This document shows, in pieces, positions 43,981 to 52,373 of a stretch of 59,230 nucleotides of DNA (its first letter is position 1; the number at the start of each line of letters is the position of its first letter). The stretch is taken from the NCBI RefSeq assembly GCF_050753365.1, contig NZ_JBLZFY010000016.1:1-59230 (forward strand). Direction: 5' to 3'. The position numbers and the translations under genes are program-made. The notes under the pieces were generated by a model, which was not told where the DNA came from, ran no database searches, and saw only the letters and a program-made list of their open reading frames with translations. Source of the stretch: Geminocystis sp050753365. Lineage in GTDB: Bacteria; Cyanobacteriota; Cyanobacteriia; Cyanobacteriales; Cyanobacteriaceae.

Positions 43981-46899
43981 TTACAAGACGGGAAAACGCT
44001 TCATTTTCTGCACTGCTTCTTTTGCCGTTGTGACTAAATTATTATCAATGCGAGGAATTTGGGGTATTTGTACTAATACATCGATCGTACGTCTTAATAC
44101 ACGCACTATATCCCCTTCATCCATAGTGGTATTTTTCGAGATTTCTTCCCATGTTTCCCCTAAACACCAAGCCTCCGATAAACCAATCATATCCCTTTCT
44201 AACAAAACGGGAATAGTTATATCGTGGTGTTTTTGAGCTTGGTTGAGACGACGACGAATTTCCCCTAAAGACTCTTGAGGATTATAGTTAACTTCCTCAT
44301 CTCTAAGGATTCCCAATGCCTCTAAAATTTCGGGAGAAGGTTGATAACCTACCCATGTGTCAAATCGTGCTGGTTCTGAAATCAGGGCAGTAATCACCCC
44401 TGCAAGGTGATGAGGTTGAAGAAAACCAAGATGTTGGGAGGTTAAAGCTAAGGCTAACCATAATTCATTTTCTCCTCGAATCACGGCGGCGGCTTCTCCT
44501 AGGGGAGTGGGAGTATAACCGTCTAAAGCGTCAAATTCCCTTAAAATTTCGATTAATGCCAGAAATTCTTGCCAATAATACGAACTATGGGATTTTCCTC
44601 GCTGATACTGGGTTTGGATACGAGTTAATTCTTGTTTTAATAGTTGTCGTTTACGATTATTTTTGAGAATTTGTCCGATTTTCTCCACTTTATCTAAGGG
44701 ATTATTGACGATCGAGTCCTCAATTTGGGCTATAGTTTGTTGTTGTAAAATAATATCTTCGCTAGGGGGGGCGTATTCTTGTTCGTATTCCGTGATTAAT
44801 TGACTCACATTTAGGGTATGATCATCACCATAATCGAATAAACCGATAACCACTTGTTTAATGTCAGGGATGTCGATATTTTCCACAAAATGAGGGGGAA
44901 TCCTACCGCCATTAATATCAATAACATCCGCAAAAGAAGCAATATACCAATTATTATCCTTACCTAAACACAGCAAAAACTTTTGATTACCATTGGGAAT
45001 ATGGGCAATAAAAACTCCTTGAATACTATAGGCATTCTTTTTATATTCTCTACATAAATTTAGTATAGCCCCCGGTTGTAGAGTTTCTAAATAAGGCATA
45101 ATCGCCCGTTGTCGAGCTTGAATCCAATTTCTTTGGAATAATTTAAGGACTTTCTTCTCCTGTTTCTTTCTTTCTTTCAATTTCTCGTAATTAGCTAAGT
45201 CTCGACTATTGTAACCAGCTAACATAATATCTAACTTGCTTAACTCCGTCGTGTAGGTATTAATAGCATCCTCTTGGGGTGCAAGTTGTAACTGTGCCAA
45301 ATACTCGGCAAAACTTAACTCTAATAAATCCTTCGCCTCATCAATGGTATGTTTCTGTAATAAATTTAACACCATACCATAACTAGGGGTGAACTGACTC
45401 CGCAAGGGTTCGGGGGGAGCTTTTGCTAATTTAGAAGCCACTAAAGCCCCTTCAAACATGGTTTGCACGGTGATAACGTATCCCACCTTATCCATGCCCC
45501 TACGCCCCGCTCTCCCCGCAATTTGCATAAATTCCGAAGGGGTTAAAAAACGATGCCCGTCATCTCCTCTTTTTTTCAACGCAGAAATTACAGTGGTGCG
45601 CGCAGGCATATTAATTCCAGCCGATAGGGTAGCAGTAGCAAAAACAATTTTCACTAAACCTAATTCAAATAATCTTTCTACCAACTCTTTCCATGCAGGT
45701 AAAATTCCCGCGTGATGGGCTGCAATTCCTCTAGTTAAAGGTTCAATTTGACTACTTCTTACTAATTCGCTATGATCTGCTAAAAATCTTAATAAACGTT
45801 CTTTAAATAAGGGTTTTTCGATTAAATAATCTACTAATTCTTCTCCCGCTCGATCGTTATTAGCAATAAAAGAGATAATCTTGTTATAGGCAATTTCATG
45901 TTCTTTTTTAGCAAATTCAACTATTTTTCCCTGTAATTCTAAATTTTCAATCATTAGAAAATAGAGTAAATAAAGCAAAATTTTTCTACTTTCTTCAAGG
46001 GTGACAAGATTAAAATAGCTCAAAGATTCTACTGCTTGATCACATCCTTTTCTACTAAAAATTACATAGATAGCAGGGAGCATATTATCACTACTTAATT
46101 GTTGCACAATTGTTTTAATACTAGGGCAATCTTTATGATGAAATTTGCCTCTTTTATTAGTACCTAAAAAGGGTTTTAATTGAGTATTTAACTTCTGATT
46201 TTTCTCATTGAATAAGCTATATAAACCTTTAGCATGACTAAAATAAAACTTTAATGGTACAGGACGAAAATCTGAGTTGACTAACATACACTCACTCTTA
46301 ACCCCCTGTTGAAAATGCGCATCTCTGACGTTATTAATCCAACGACATAAATCTTCGGGGTTGCCGATGGTTGCTGACAATGCTACTAATTGAACATTAG
46401 AAGGGCAATAAATGATAGATTCTTCCCAGACTGTACCTCTCCCCGGATCACTGATATAATGACATTCATCTAGTACGACTGTTTGTACATTTTGAATGGA
46501 TGTACCCACTTCACCAATGGGAGTACTATAAAGCATATTGCGGAAAATTTCTGTTGTCATCACGATAATAGGCGCATTGGGATTGATTAATGTGTCTCCT
46601 GTGATTAAACCAATTTCCGCATAGGTGTTAGTTTCTGCTAATAATGTTTGTCCAAATTTTTCTTGAAAATCTCTAAATTTTTGGTTAGAAAGGGCTTTTA
46701 ATGGAGTGGTATAAAAGACTCTTTTTCCTTGATTTAATGCACGATAAATAGCATATTCTCCGATTAAAGTTTTACCTGAGCCTGTAGGTGCAGTCACCAC
46801 TACAGATTTATTTTCGTCTAAATACTTAATGGCTTCTTGTTGAAAATCGTCTAGTTTATGGGGAAAAAGGCGGTTAAAGTCTAATTTATTCGTGTTCAT
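43981..46899 (-). CDS. Ski2/Mtr4-like DEAD/DECH-box RNA helicase
   Basis: 972 residues. Helicase motifs: APTGSGKT (I), TPLKALSNQKF (Ia), DECHY (II), SATIGN (III), HHAGILPAWKELVE (IV/V area), QIAGRAGRRG (VI). The C-terminal part (about 790-960: LDGYTPTPLGEAAAVIRGENELWL) is the DSHCT domain of Ski2/Mtr4 helicases. Cyanobacteria carry one such protein, probably for RNA turnover or ribosome assembly (family knowledge). Start: ATG at 46899. It is convergent with the fused hydrolase gene. Confidence 0.92.
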   Translation of the reverse strand: MNTNKLDFNRLFPHKLDDFQQEAIKYLDENKSVVVTAPTGSGKTLIGEYAIYRALNQGKRVFYTTPLKALSNQKFRDFQEKFGQTLLAETNTYAEIGLITGDTLINPNAPIIVMTTEIFRNMLYSTPIGEVGTSIQNVQTVVLDECHYISDPGRGTVWEESIIYCPSNVQLVALSATIGNPEDLCRWINNVRDAHFQQGVKSECMLVNSDFRPVPLKFYFSHAKGLYSLFNEKNQKLNTQLKPFLGTNKRGKFHHKDCPSIKTIVQQLSSDNMLPAIYVIFSRKGCDQAVESLSYFNLVTLEESRKILLYLLYFLMIENLELQGKIVEFAKKEHEIAYNKIISFIANNDRAGEELVDYLIEKPLFKERLLRFLADHSELVRSSQIEPLTRGIAAHHAGILPAWKELVERLFELGLVKIVFATATLSAGINMPARTTVISALKKRGDDGHRFLTPSEFMQIAGRAGRRGMDKVGYVITVQTMFEGALVASKLAKAPPEPLRSQFTPSYGMVLNLLQKHTIDEAKDLLELSFAEYLAQLQLAPQEDAINTYTTELSKLDIMLAGYNSRDLANYEKLKERKKQEKKVLKLFQRNWIQARQRAIMPYLETLQPGAILNLCREYKKNAYSIQGVFIAHIPNGNQKFLLCLGKDNNWYIASFADVIDINGGRIPPHFVENIDIPDIKQVVIGLFDYGDDHTLNVSQLITEYEQEYAPPSEDIILQQQTIAQIEDSIVNNPLDKVEKIGQILKNNRKRQLLKQELTRIQTQYQRGKSHSSYYWQEFLALIEILREFDALDGYTPTPLGEAAAVIRGENELWLALALTSQHLGFLQPHHLAGVITALISEPARFDTWVGYQPSPEILEALGILRDEEVNYNPQESLGEIRRRLNQAQKHHDITIPVLLERDMIGLSEAWCLGETWEEISKNTTMDEGDIVRVLRRTIDVLVQIPQIPRIDNNLVTTAKEAVQKMKRFPVL

Positions 46900-47329
46900 A
46901 GTTAAGTTCGATCGAGTTTAAAAGTCAATATTTATTAAAAGTTAATGGAATAATTTTTGTGGAGAGTTTTTATAACATAATTCTTGAGTTAAATTAAGAT
47001 TTGAGCAAAATAAATATACTTTTAACCGATAACACAAACTAGGCAATTTATTAAGAATAAGTAAATATTTAGAGTGAATATTCAAGGTAATTATTTTTTA
47101 CTGGGATATTTAGATTAAGGGTTTATTTTCAATTCTACCTAATTTACGATCGAACATGATCAAAATAATCTGAGTTCGACATAAAATGATCAAGATAAGT
47201 ACTGATATAAAATGATGTTCAGAAATGGGTACTTTGTGGTATTATTTTCTATGCCTAAGTGGAAAAAGAAAGATTCTGCACCATTGAGGAGTAAAATAAG
47301 TAGAGCATTTATAGATTGACGCTATAGGC
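46900..47329. other. Gene-poor stretch before the GNAT gene, with repeat and microORF
   Basis: 430 bp with promoters for the helicase (minus) and GNAT (plus). Contains the repeat CTGAGTTCGACATAAAATG at 47170-47188, with a second degenerate TGATATAAAATGATG at about 47203-47217, and a 22-codon frame at 47251-47319 (separate entry). Confidence 0.5.
47251..47319 (+). CDS. Possible 22-residue basic leader peptide
   Basis: ATG at 47251 to TGA at 47317: MPKWKKKDSAPLRSKISRAF then ID. It is very basic, ends 11 bp before the GNAT start and has no clear ribosome site. It may be a leader peptide, a real microprotein or chance. A similar peptide upstream of GNAT genes in related genomes would decide. Confidence 0.3.
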   Translation: MPKWKKKDSAPLRSKISRAFID

Positions 47330-47854
47330 ATGGTTTGGTTACAAAAATTGTTTACAAAAACCGATAGTTATAACGGTCGAACTGACAAAGATTTCGATCG
47401 AGATTGGGTTACACTAGACCCAAATGTGTTTGGTCGTACTAAACTATATTTTAGTACCAGTCAAGAAATAGACTTATACGAATTAGAAGAATTATGCGAC
47501 TCCGTAGGGTGGGCGAGAAGACCATTGCGAAAAGTGCGCAAAGCGTTAGATAATAGCTATTTAGTCGCTTCAGCTTGGGAAATACGGGGAGCAAGAACAA
47601 TACTAATCGGTTTTGCTCGTGCTACATCTGATCGTGCTTTTAACGCTACTATCTGGGATGTGGTGATACATCCTCGTTACCAGAATAAGGGCTTAGGTAA
47701 AACTTTTATGAAATATATCATCAAAAAACTACGCAGTGATGATATTAGCAATGTAACATTATTTGCTGATCCCCATGTGGTGGACTTTTATCGCCGTTTA
47801 GGTTTTGTATTAGACCCTGAAGGCATTAAGGGTATGTTTTGGTATCCTGACTAG
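47330..47854 (+). CDS. GNAT acetyltransferase, Ycf52/plastid GNAT type
   Basis: 174 residues. Acetyl-CoA site at about 123-133 (VIHPRYQNKGLGKTFM), preceded by FNATIWDVVIHP and followed by VTLFADPHVVDFYRRLGF, the core of GCN5-related acetyltransferases. The N-terminus (DWVTLDPNVFGRTKLYFSTS) and the WARRPLRKVRKAL region match the cyanobacterial/plastid Ycf52 group, whose plant members acetylate proteins and serotonin. The cyanobacterial substrate is not established. Start: ATG at 47330. Confidence 0.88.
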   Translation: MVWLQKLFTKTDSYNGRTDKDFDRDWVTLDPNVFGRTKLYFSTSQEIDLYELEELCDSVGWARRPLRKVRKALDNSYLVASAWEIRGARTILIGFARATSDRAFNATIWDVVIHPRYQNKGLGKTFMKYIIKKLRSDDISNVTLFADPHVVDFYRRLGFVLDPEGIKGMFWYPD

Positions 47855-47945
47855 CTTCAACAATATTCGTGACAAATATAGAGATTAAATGAAGGTTAAA
47901 ATAAAAAACAGATTCATTATTTGATTGTAAATATTTATAAATATT

Positions 47946-49166
47946 ATGGTTAATACCCTCACCTCAGATTATTCCATCAAAACCTCCGAAATTCGCTCAG
48001 AAATAGCACAACTTCAACCTCAATTAGTGCATTGGAGACGCAGATTACACCAATATCCAGAGTTGGGTTTTCAGGAGGTATTAACTGCCGATTTTGTAGC
48101 GGAAAAATTGAGTGATTGGGGTATTGACTATCAAACTCAAGTGGCAAAAACGGGTATTGTCGCTACTATTCATAGTCATCATGAAGGAAGAGTTTTAGCG
48201 ATTCGTGCTGATATGGATGCCTTACCGATTCAAGAAGAAAATGAGGTTTCCTACTGTTCTAAACACAAAGGTATTATGCACGGTTGCGGTCACGATGGAC
48301 ATACTGCCATAGCCCTCGGTATTGCCCATTATTTAGCCCATAATCGAGATAAATGGCGGGGGACTGTTAAAGTTATTTTTCAACCTGCTGAAGAAGGACC
48401 GGGGGGTGCTAAACCCATGATTGAAGCAGGGGTGTTAACTAATCCTGCGGTGGATGCTATTATTGGACTACATTTGTGGAATAATTTACCCGTCGGTACG
48501 ATGGGAGTTCGAGAAGGGGCATTAATGGCGGCGGTGGAGTGTTTTAAGTGTACTCTATTTGGGAAAGGGGGGCATGGGGCGATGCCTCATCAAACTATTG
48601 ATTCTGTGGTTTTAGGCGCTCAAATTATTAATAGTTTACAGTCGATCGTATCTCGTAATGTAAGCCCGATCGATTCGGCGGTGGTGACAGTGGGACAATT
48701 CCATGCAGGTACAGCATTAAACGTCATTGCGGATACTGCTAAAATGAGTGGCACAGTACGTTATTTTAATCCGAAACTAGAAAAATTCATTGGGGAGAGA
48801 ATCGAGGCAATTATTAAGGGAATTTGTGACAGTCACGGTGCAAAATATGATCTCGATTACTGGCAACTTTATCCTCCTGTCATCAATAATTCTCGTATCA
48901 CGGAATTAGTTAAATCAGTGGCTTTGGAAGTAGTAGAAACGCCCTTGGGAGTCGTGCCTGAATGCCAGACAATGGGGGGAGAAGATATGTCATTCTTTTT
49001 GCAACAAGTGCCGGGATGTTACTTCTTTTTAGGTTCAGCGAATGAAGAAAAAGGGTTAAACTATCCTCACCATCATCCTCGTTTTGACTTTGACGAAAGC
49101 GTCTTGAGTTTGGGAGTGGAAATATTTGCCCGTTGTGTCGAAAAATTTGCTGATTTTATCATCTAA
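47946..49166 (+). CDS. M20-family amidohydrolase (HipO/IAA-amino-acid hydrolase type)
   Basis: 406 residues. Metallopeptidase fold with metal ligands in HGCGHDGHTA, the catalytic Glu in QPAEEGPGGA, a dimerisation domain (FGKGGHGAMPHQTIDSV) and the C-terminal metal His in HHHPRFDFDE. The N-terminal WRRRLHQYPELGFQE is the hallmark of hippurate or N-acyl-amino-acid hydrolases. It cleaves N-acylated amino acids; the physiological substrate is unknown. It is 91 bp after the GNAT gene and same-strand, but linkage is not certain. Confidence 0.93.
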   Translation: MVNTLTSDYSIKTSEIRSEIAQLQPQLVHWRRRLHQYPELGFQEVLTADFVAEKLSDWGIDYQTQVAKTGIVATIHSHHEGRVLAIRADMDALPIQEENEVSYCSKHKGIMHGCGHDGHTAIALGIAHYLAHNRDKWRGTVKVIFQPAEEGPGGAKPMIEAGVLTNPAVDAIIGLHLWNNLPVGTMGVREGALMAAVECFKCTLFGKGGHGAMPHQTIDSVVLGAQIINSLQSIVSRNVSPIDSAVVTVGQFHAGTALNVIADTAKMSGTVRYFNPKLEKFIGERIEAIIKGICDSHGAKYDLDYWQLYPPVINNSRITELVKSVALEVVETPLGVVPECQTMGGEDMSFFLQQVPGCYFFLGSANEEKGLNYPHHHPRFDFDESVLSLGVEIFARCVEKFADFII

Positions 49167-49265
49167 ACTTTTAAGAAAATGCCAAACTAATAATGCTCTT
49201 TTTGCAAAATTTTCAAAAACTTTACCAGATAGTAAAACTCTTAGATCAAGCTCACATAAAAATTA

Positions 49266-49559
49266 ATGAATATTGTTTATAATTTACAAGGAATAGAGTT
49301 TGAATGGGATAGTAATAAAGCTGATAGTAATGTTATTAAACATGGAATCACATTTGAAGAAGCTGTAGAGGTTTTTTTAGATCCATTTTATCAAACAGGA
49401 GATGCCACAAGAAACAATGAGCAAAGAGAATTTATCCTCGGTTATTCTTTAAAATATCGTCTTTTATTAGTCGTTTTTATGGAAAAAAATACAAGAAATC
49501 GTATTATTTCCGCCCGTACTGCTACTCGTTATGAACAGAAATTATATGAACAATCATAA
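49266..49559 (+). CDS. brnT: BrnT-family toxin
   Basis: 97 residues: FEWDSNKADSNVIKHGITFEEAVEVFLDP is the BrnT opening (cited motifs FEWDSNKADSN and KHGITFEEA), then REFILGYSLKYRLLLVVFME and IRNRIISARTATRYEQKLYE-type ending (seen: NRIISARTATRYE). BrnT is a RelE-fold ribonuclease of a type II toxin-antitoxin system; R/H/R catalytic residues around the SART motif are present. The next gene overlaps its end by 14 bases and should be its antitoxin. Confidence 0.92.
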   Translation: MNIVYNLQGIEFEWDSNKADSNVIKHGITFEEAVEVFLDPFYQTGDATRNNEQREFILGYSLKYRLLLVVFMEKNTRNRIISARTATRYEQKLYEQS

Positions 49560-49836
49560 AGATTATACTTTAACAATTAAGCCTCGTTCTGGAGAAATAG
49601 TATCTATTAAAATACCTTCAGATACCCTTAAACAATTAGAAGAAATAGCTCAAGAAAAAGATATGTCTTTAGAGGCTTTAATCAAATTTTATATAGGTAA
49701 AAGTTTAAGAGAAGAAATTAGTCAAAAATTTGCTCAAAAATTAATGCAGTCCACTCTAAAAGTATTAAGTAAGCACATTTCTTCTGAGTCGGAAAGGGAA
49801 AAGATTATCAAAGAAATTCAATCAGAATTAATTTAG
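49546..49836 (+). CDS. Antitoxin partner of BrnT (ribbon-helix-helix type)
   Basis: 96 residues from the ATG at 49546 (MNNHKDYTLTIKPRSGE); an ATG at 49531 is also in frame. A strand-helix-helix pattern (TIKPRSGEIVSIKIPSD, TLKQLEEIAQEKDMSLEALIKFYIG) indicates a CopG/RHH-like DNA-binding part, followed by a long helix. Coupling to brnT identifies the role. The typical BrnA sequence is not obvious, so this may be a variant antitoxin. A miniature element begins 9 bp after the stop. Confidence 0.75.
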   Translation: MNNHKDYTLTIKPRSGEIVSIKIPSDTLKQLEEIAQEKDMSLEALIKFYIGKSLREEISQKFAQKLMQSTLKVLSKHISSESEREKIIKEIQSELI

Positions 49837-49844
49837 TTATTTAT

Positions 49845-49914
49845 TAGACATCTTCAATAATACAGGCAAGATGCCTGTTCTACGGTGGTAAAATCATAAT
49901 AATTGGAGAAGTCT
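49845..49914. mobile_element. Miniature inverted-repeat element, copy 2
   Basis: Starts AGACATCTTCAA and ends GGAGAAGTCT, an imperfect terminal inverted repeat. Inside are the hairpin ACAGGCAAGATGCCTGT and CTACGGTGGTAAAA, matching copy 1 (11262-11329) in inverted orientation. It sits between the convergent BrnT/BrnA pair and the YciI-like gene. Confidence 0.65.
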
Positions 49915-49937
49915 CTTAAATTGACTACTTTTCTAGC

Positions 49938-50204
49938 TTAACCGACAACAATTTGCCATTGATGTAGCTCATATTCAACACACTTGTTTTTCACAAGGGG
50001 ATCATTAAGGACGATCGATTCTGCCTCATCCCGTGAGTTGGCGGTAAAAATAAGCATTCCCCCACCTAATTCAGCCCAATAGCCCGTTTTTGCTTCGTGA
50101 CCATCGGCTATTAATTGCTTAACATACATTATATGATCTTCGACATATCGATCGAACACTTCTTTATTAACGATACCTTTTTCTATTTTGACAAACCAAG
50201 CCAT
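49938..50204 (-). CDS. YciI-like protein
   Basis: 88 residues from the ATG at 50204 (MAWFVKIEKGIVNKEVFDRYVEDH). A reading from 50249 would only add translated heptamer repeats (LHSSFFILHS). The fold is ferredoxin-like: His in VEDHIMYVKQLIADGH, then GGMLIFTANSRDEAESIVLNDPLVK (cited as GGMLIFTANSRDEAE and NDPLV), the Asp-Pro being the family mark. YciI proteins are small putative enzymes or binding proteins of unclear role. No partner is evident. Confidence 0.88.
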   Translation of the reverse strand: MAWFVKIEKGIVNKEVFDRYVEDHIMYVKQLIADGHEAKTGYWAELGGGMLIFTANSRDEAESIVLNDPLVKNKCVEYELHQWQIVVG

Positions 50205-50288
50205 GAATGGAGAATGAAGAATGAAGAATGAAGAATGAAGAATTAACAAGTATTACCTATTACCTATTACCTATTACCTATTACCTAT
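50205..50288. repeat. Heptanucleotide arrays upstream of the YciI gene
   Basis: Four AATGAAG units at about 50209-50240, a short spacer, then about six ATTACCT units (AATAGGT on the other strand) at about 50249-50287. The arrays have opposite polarity, as in the other clusters. They end 4 bp before the ndhJ stop codon. Confidence 0.8.
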
Positions 50289-50291
50289 TAT

Positions 50292-50819
50292 TTAATATGC
50301 GTCTTGGAGTTCGTAAAAATCGGGAGAGATGTAATCCTTGCGTAAAGGCCAACCTACCCAATCTTCGGGCATTAACAGACGTTTTAAGTTAGGATGTCCT
50401 TCATAGATAATGCCATACATCTCATAACTTTCTCTTTCTTGCCAGTCGGCAGATTTCCAAATCCAATATACAGAGGGAACTTTAGGCTCATCTCGATTAA
50501 GATATACCTTAATTCTCACTTCTTCGGGTTTAGTAACATTATCACTTACCTTGACTAAATGGTAAAAACTGACTAACTCTTTTCCTGCACCTAAATCATA
50601 AGCGCCTTGACACTGAAGATAGTTAAAACCATAGGCATATAAAGCCGTAGCAATGGGTAATAAATACTCAGGTTCGACTTTAATTAATTCTATGCCTAAA
50701 TGATCTTTTTCGAGGGCTTCATGTTCAAAACCGTTTTCGGTTAACCATTGAGAAGCAACACCAGCCTCGACGATCGAACTTTCTGCTGTAGTTTCGGGAG
50801 TATTATTTGTTTCTGTCAT
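50292..50819 (-). CDS. ndhJ: NDH-1 subunit J
   Basis: 175 residues, normal size. Subunit of the peripheral arm of the photosynthetic NAD(P)H dehydrogenase-like complex. The signature ERESYEMYGIIYEGHPNLKRLLMPEDWVGWPLRKDY (motifs ERESYEMYGI, GHPNLKRLLMP and WPLRKDY) is the 30-kDa-subunit pattern. It follows ndhK by 3 bp in the classic ndhC-K-J cluster on the minus strand. Start: ATG at 50819. Confidence 0.97.
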   Translation of the reverse strand: MTETNNTPETTAESSIVEAGVASQWLTENGFEHEALEKDHLGIELIKVEPEYLLPIATALYAYGFNYLQCQGAYDLGAGKELVSFYHLVKVSDNVTKPEEVRIKVYLNRDEPKVPSVYWIWKSADWQERESYEMYGIIYEGHPNLKRLLMPEDWVGWPLRKDYISPDFYELQDAY

Positions 50820-50822
50820 TAA

Positions 50823-51557
50823 TTAAGCCTCCTGTTTAACTTGGGTAGCGGTATCTAAAACGGGTAATCCCATAGCGGCGGCTAATTCAGCAGGGGGATT
50901 TTTTCTGGTGTCACTGCGTAAATATTTACCGTCTAAAATGGGATCAACCATCTTCATATTATGGGTAGTAGAGTAATATCTATGGGTTTGAGATTGAACT
51001 TTACCCCGTTCTTGAATAGACTCATTAGAAACTTTCTTTCTCAGTTTGATGATAGCATCGAAAATCGCTTCAGGACGAGGAGGACATCCCGGAATATAAA
51101 CATCCACAGGAATTAATTTATCTACACCCCTAACGGCAGTAGTCGAGTCACTGCTAAACATTCCACCCGTAATCGTACAAGCACCCATCGCAATTACATA
51201 TTTTGGTTCGGGCATTTCTTCGTATAAACGCACTAAAGCAGGTGCCATCTTCATGGTAATTGTTCCCGCAGTGATGATTAAATCCGCTTGACGGGGGCTC
51301 GATCGAGGTACGAGTCCAAATCGATCGAAATCGAAACGAGAGCCAATAAGTGCGGCAAATTCAATAAAACAACAAGCTGTACCATAAAGTAAAGGCCATA
51401 AACTAGAAAGCCTTGCCCAGTTGTGTAAATCGTCCACGGTAGTAAGGATAATATTTTCTGATAAATCCTGAGTCACCTGATTTCTAGCAATGGGATTCAG
51501 AATTTTATCCGTAGTTTGTTTTTTGAGTGTAGCTAAATCGGGAGTCGAGTTTGTCAT
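50823..51557 (-). CDS. ndhK: NDH-1 subunit K
   Basis: 244 residues. Holds the N2 [4Fe-4S] cluster that passes electrons to plastoquinone: cysteines in YGTACCFIEF, GACTITGG and YIPGCPPRPE. Family markers FGLVPRSSPRQADLIITAGT and KMVDPILDGKYL are present. Start: ATG at 51557, 128 bp after ndhC. The 3-bp gap to ndhJ implies cotranslation. Confidence 0.98.
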   Translation of the reverse strand: MTNSTPDLATLKKQTTDKILNPIARNQVTQDLSENIILTTVDDLHNWARLSSLWPLLYGTACCFIEFAALIGSRFDFDRFGLVPRSSPRQADLIITAGTITMKMAPALVRLYEEMPEPKYVIAMGACTITGGMFSSDSTTAVRGVDKLIPVDVYIPGCPPRPEAIFDAIIKLRKKVSNESIQERGKVQSQTHRYYSTTHNMKMVDPILDGKYLRSDTRKNPPAELAAAMGLPVLDTATQVKQEA

Positions 51558-51685
51558 AAATTTTTTTTACAAAAATAGCATTATTTACAATAATAACTTT
51601 AGTTCCATTGAACAACTGTGAAAACAGCAAAAAGGAAGAAGTAATGACTAAGAATTTTTCATTCTACATTCTGCATTCTTCATTC

Positions 51686-52048
51686 CTACGACCATTCTAA
51701 AGCACCTTTACGCCAAGCATAAACAAGGGCAACCACTAAAATGGAAATGAAAATCAGCGCTTCTACAAAAGCCAATAATCCGAGGGTATTAAAAGCTACA
51801 GCCCAAGGATAAAGAAAAACTGTTTCCACATCAAACACCACAAACACAAGGGCAAACATATAATAACGAATATTGAACTGAATCCATGCTCCTCCAATGG
51901 GTTCCATCCCTGACTCATAGGTAGTAACTCTTTCGGGACCTCCTGTTTTCGGACGTAATAATTTGGATGCCGTTAACGCTAAAATTGGTACAGAGCTACT
52001 GACAATCAAAAAACCTAAAAAATATTCGTAACCAGTAAGAACAAACAT
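51686..52048 (-). CDS. ndhC: NDH-1 subunit C
   Basis: 120 residues from the ATG at 52048 (MFVLTGYEYFLGFLIVSS), which matches the family start; a TTG at 52063 is not needed. Three membrane helices with KLLRPKTGGPERVTTYESGMEPIGGAWIQF (motifs KLLRPKTGGPER and YESGMEPIGGAW) and VFDVETVFLYPWAV, the subunit 3/NuoA pattern. It is the first gene of ndhC-K-J. The 128-bp gap to ndhK holds short CATTCTN-type heptamers. Confidence 0.97.
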   Translation of the reverse strand: MFVLTGYEYFLGFLIVSSSVPILALTASKLLRPKTGGPERVTTYESGMEPIGGAWIQFNIRYYMFALVFVVFDVETVFLYPWAVAFNTLGLLAFVEALIFISILVVALVYAWRKGALEWS

Positions 52049-52373
52049 ATATCTTGAAAGCAAATAATGATTAATTGTTATTAGTTTAAGTCAAAATCGC
52101 TATCTTCAATTACTTTATCTAAGTAAACTCTCAAAAAACCTCCTTCTCTTGACACTCCAACGGCTGAAGCACGTTGGATTCTTGGTTCACTGAGTCAACT
52201 TATCCAAACCGATTGCTCGACTTAGACAGTGGTTGTTCTCTCCCCAAGCGGTAAATGGATGATTACCACTTTGATACTGATGATTTTGGGACTGAAAGCG
52301 GTATATGGTTGTTTATCACATTGGAAAGTGCTGTAAAATTTATTATTAAAAACAGCTAAAATTCAATAAAATT
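52049..52373. other. Gene-poor stretch between divergent ndhC and hypD
   Basis: 325 bp holding the promoters of ndhC and hypD, plus the apparent insertion-sequence remnant at 52141-52320. I could not place promoters with confidence. Confidence 0.5.
52141..52320 (-). mobile_element. Decayed IS200/IS605 right end with tnpB tail remnant
   Basis: On the minus strand a short frame ends AWGENNHCLSRAIGLDKLTQ then stop (52187-52189), followed by GAATCC, the hairpin CCAACG/CGTTGG (52157-52177) and AGTGTCAAG. This order (tnpB stop, hairpin, GTGTCAAG end) is that of cyanobacterial IS605-type right ends, as I recall them. The tail is not that of the TnpB at 37922. Two 24-base direct repeats starting AAGCGGTA (52246 and 52296) lie 50 bp apart within it. 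The rest of the element is gone. Confidence 0.4.

Noticed and set aside
52246..52319. Two similar 24-bp repeats separated by 26 bp, looking like a tiny CRISPR.
   Set aside because: Only two units, four differences between them, inside a probable insertion-sequence remnant, and no cas genes in the window.
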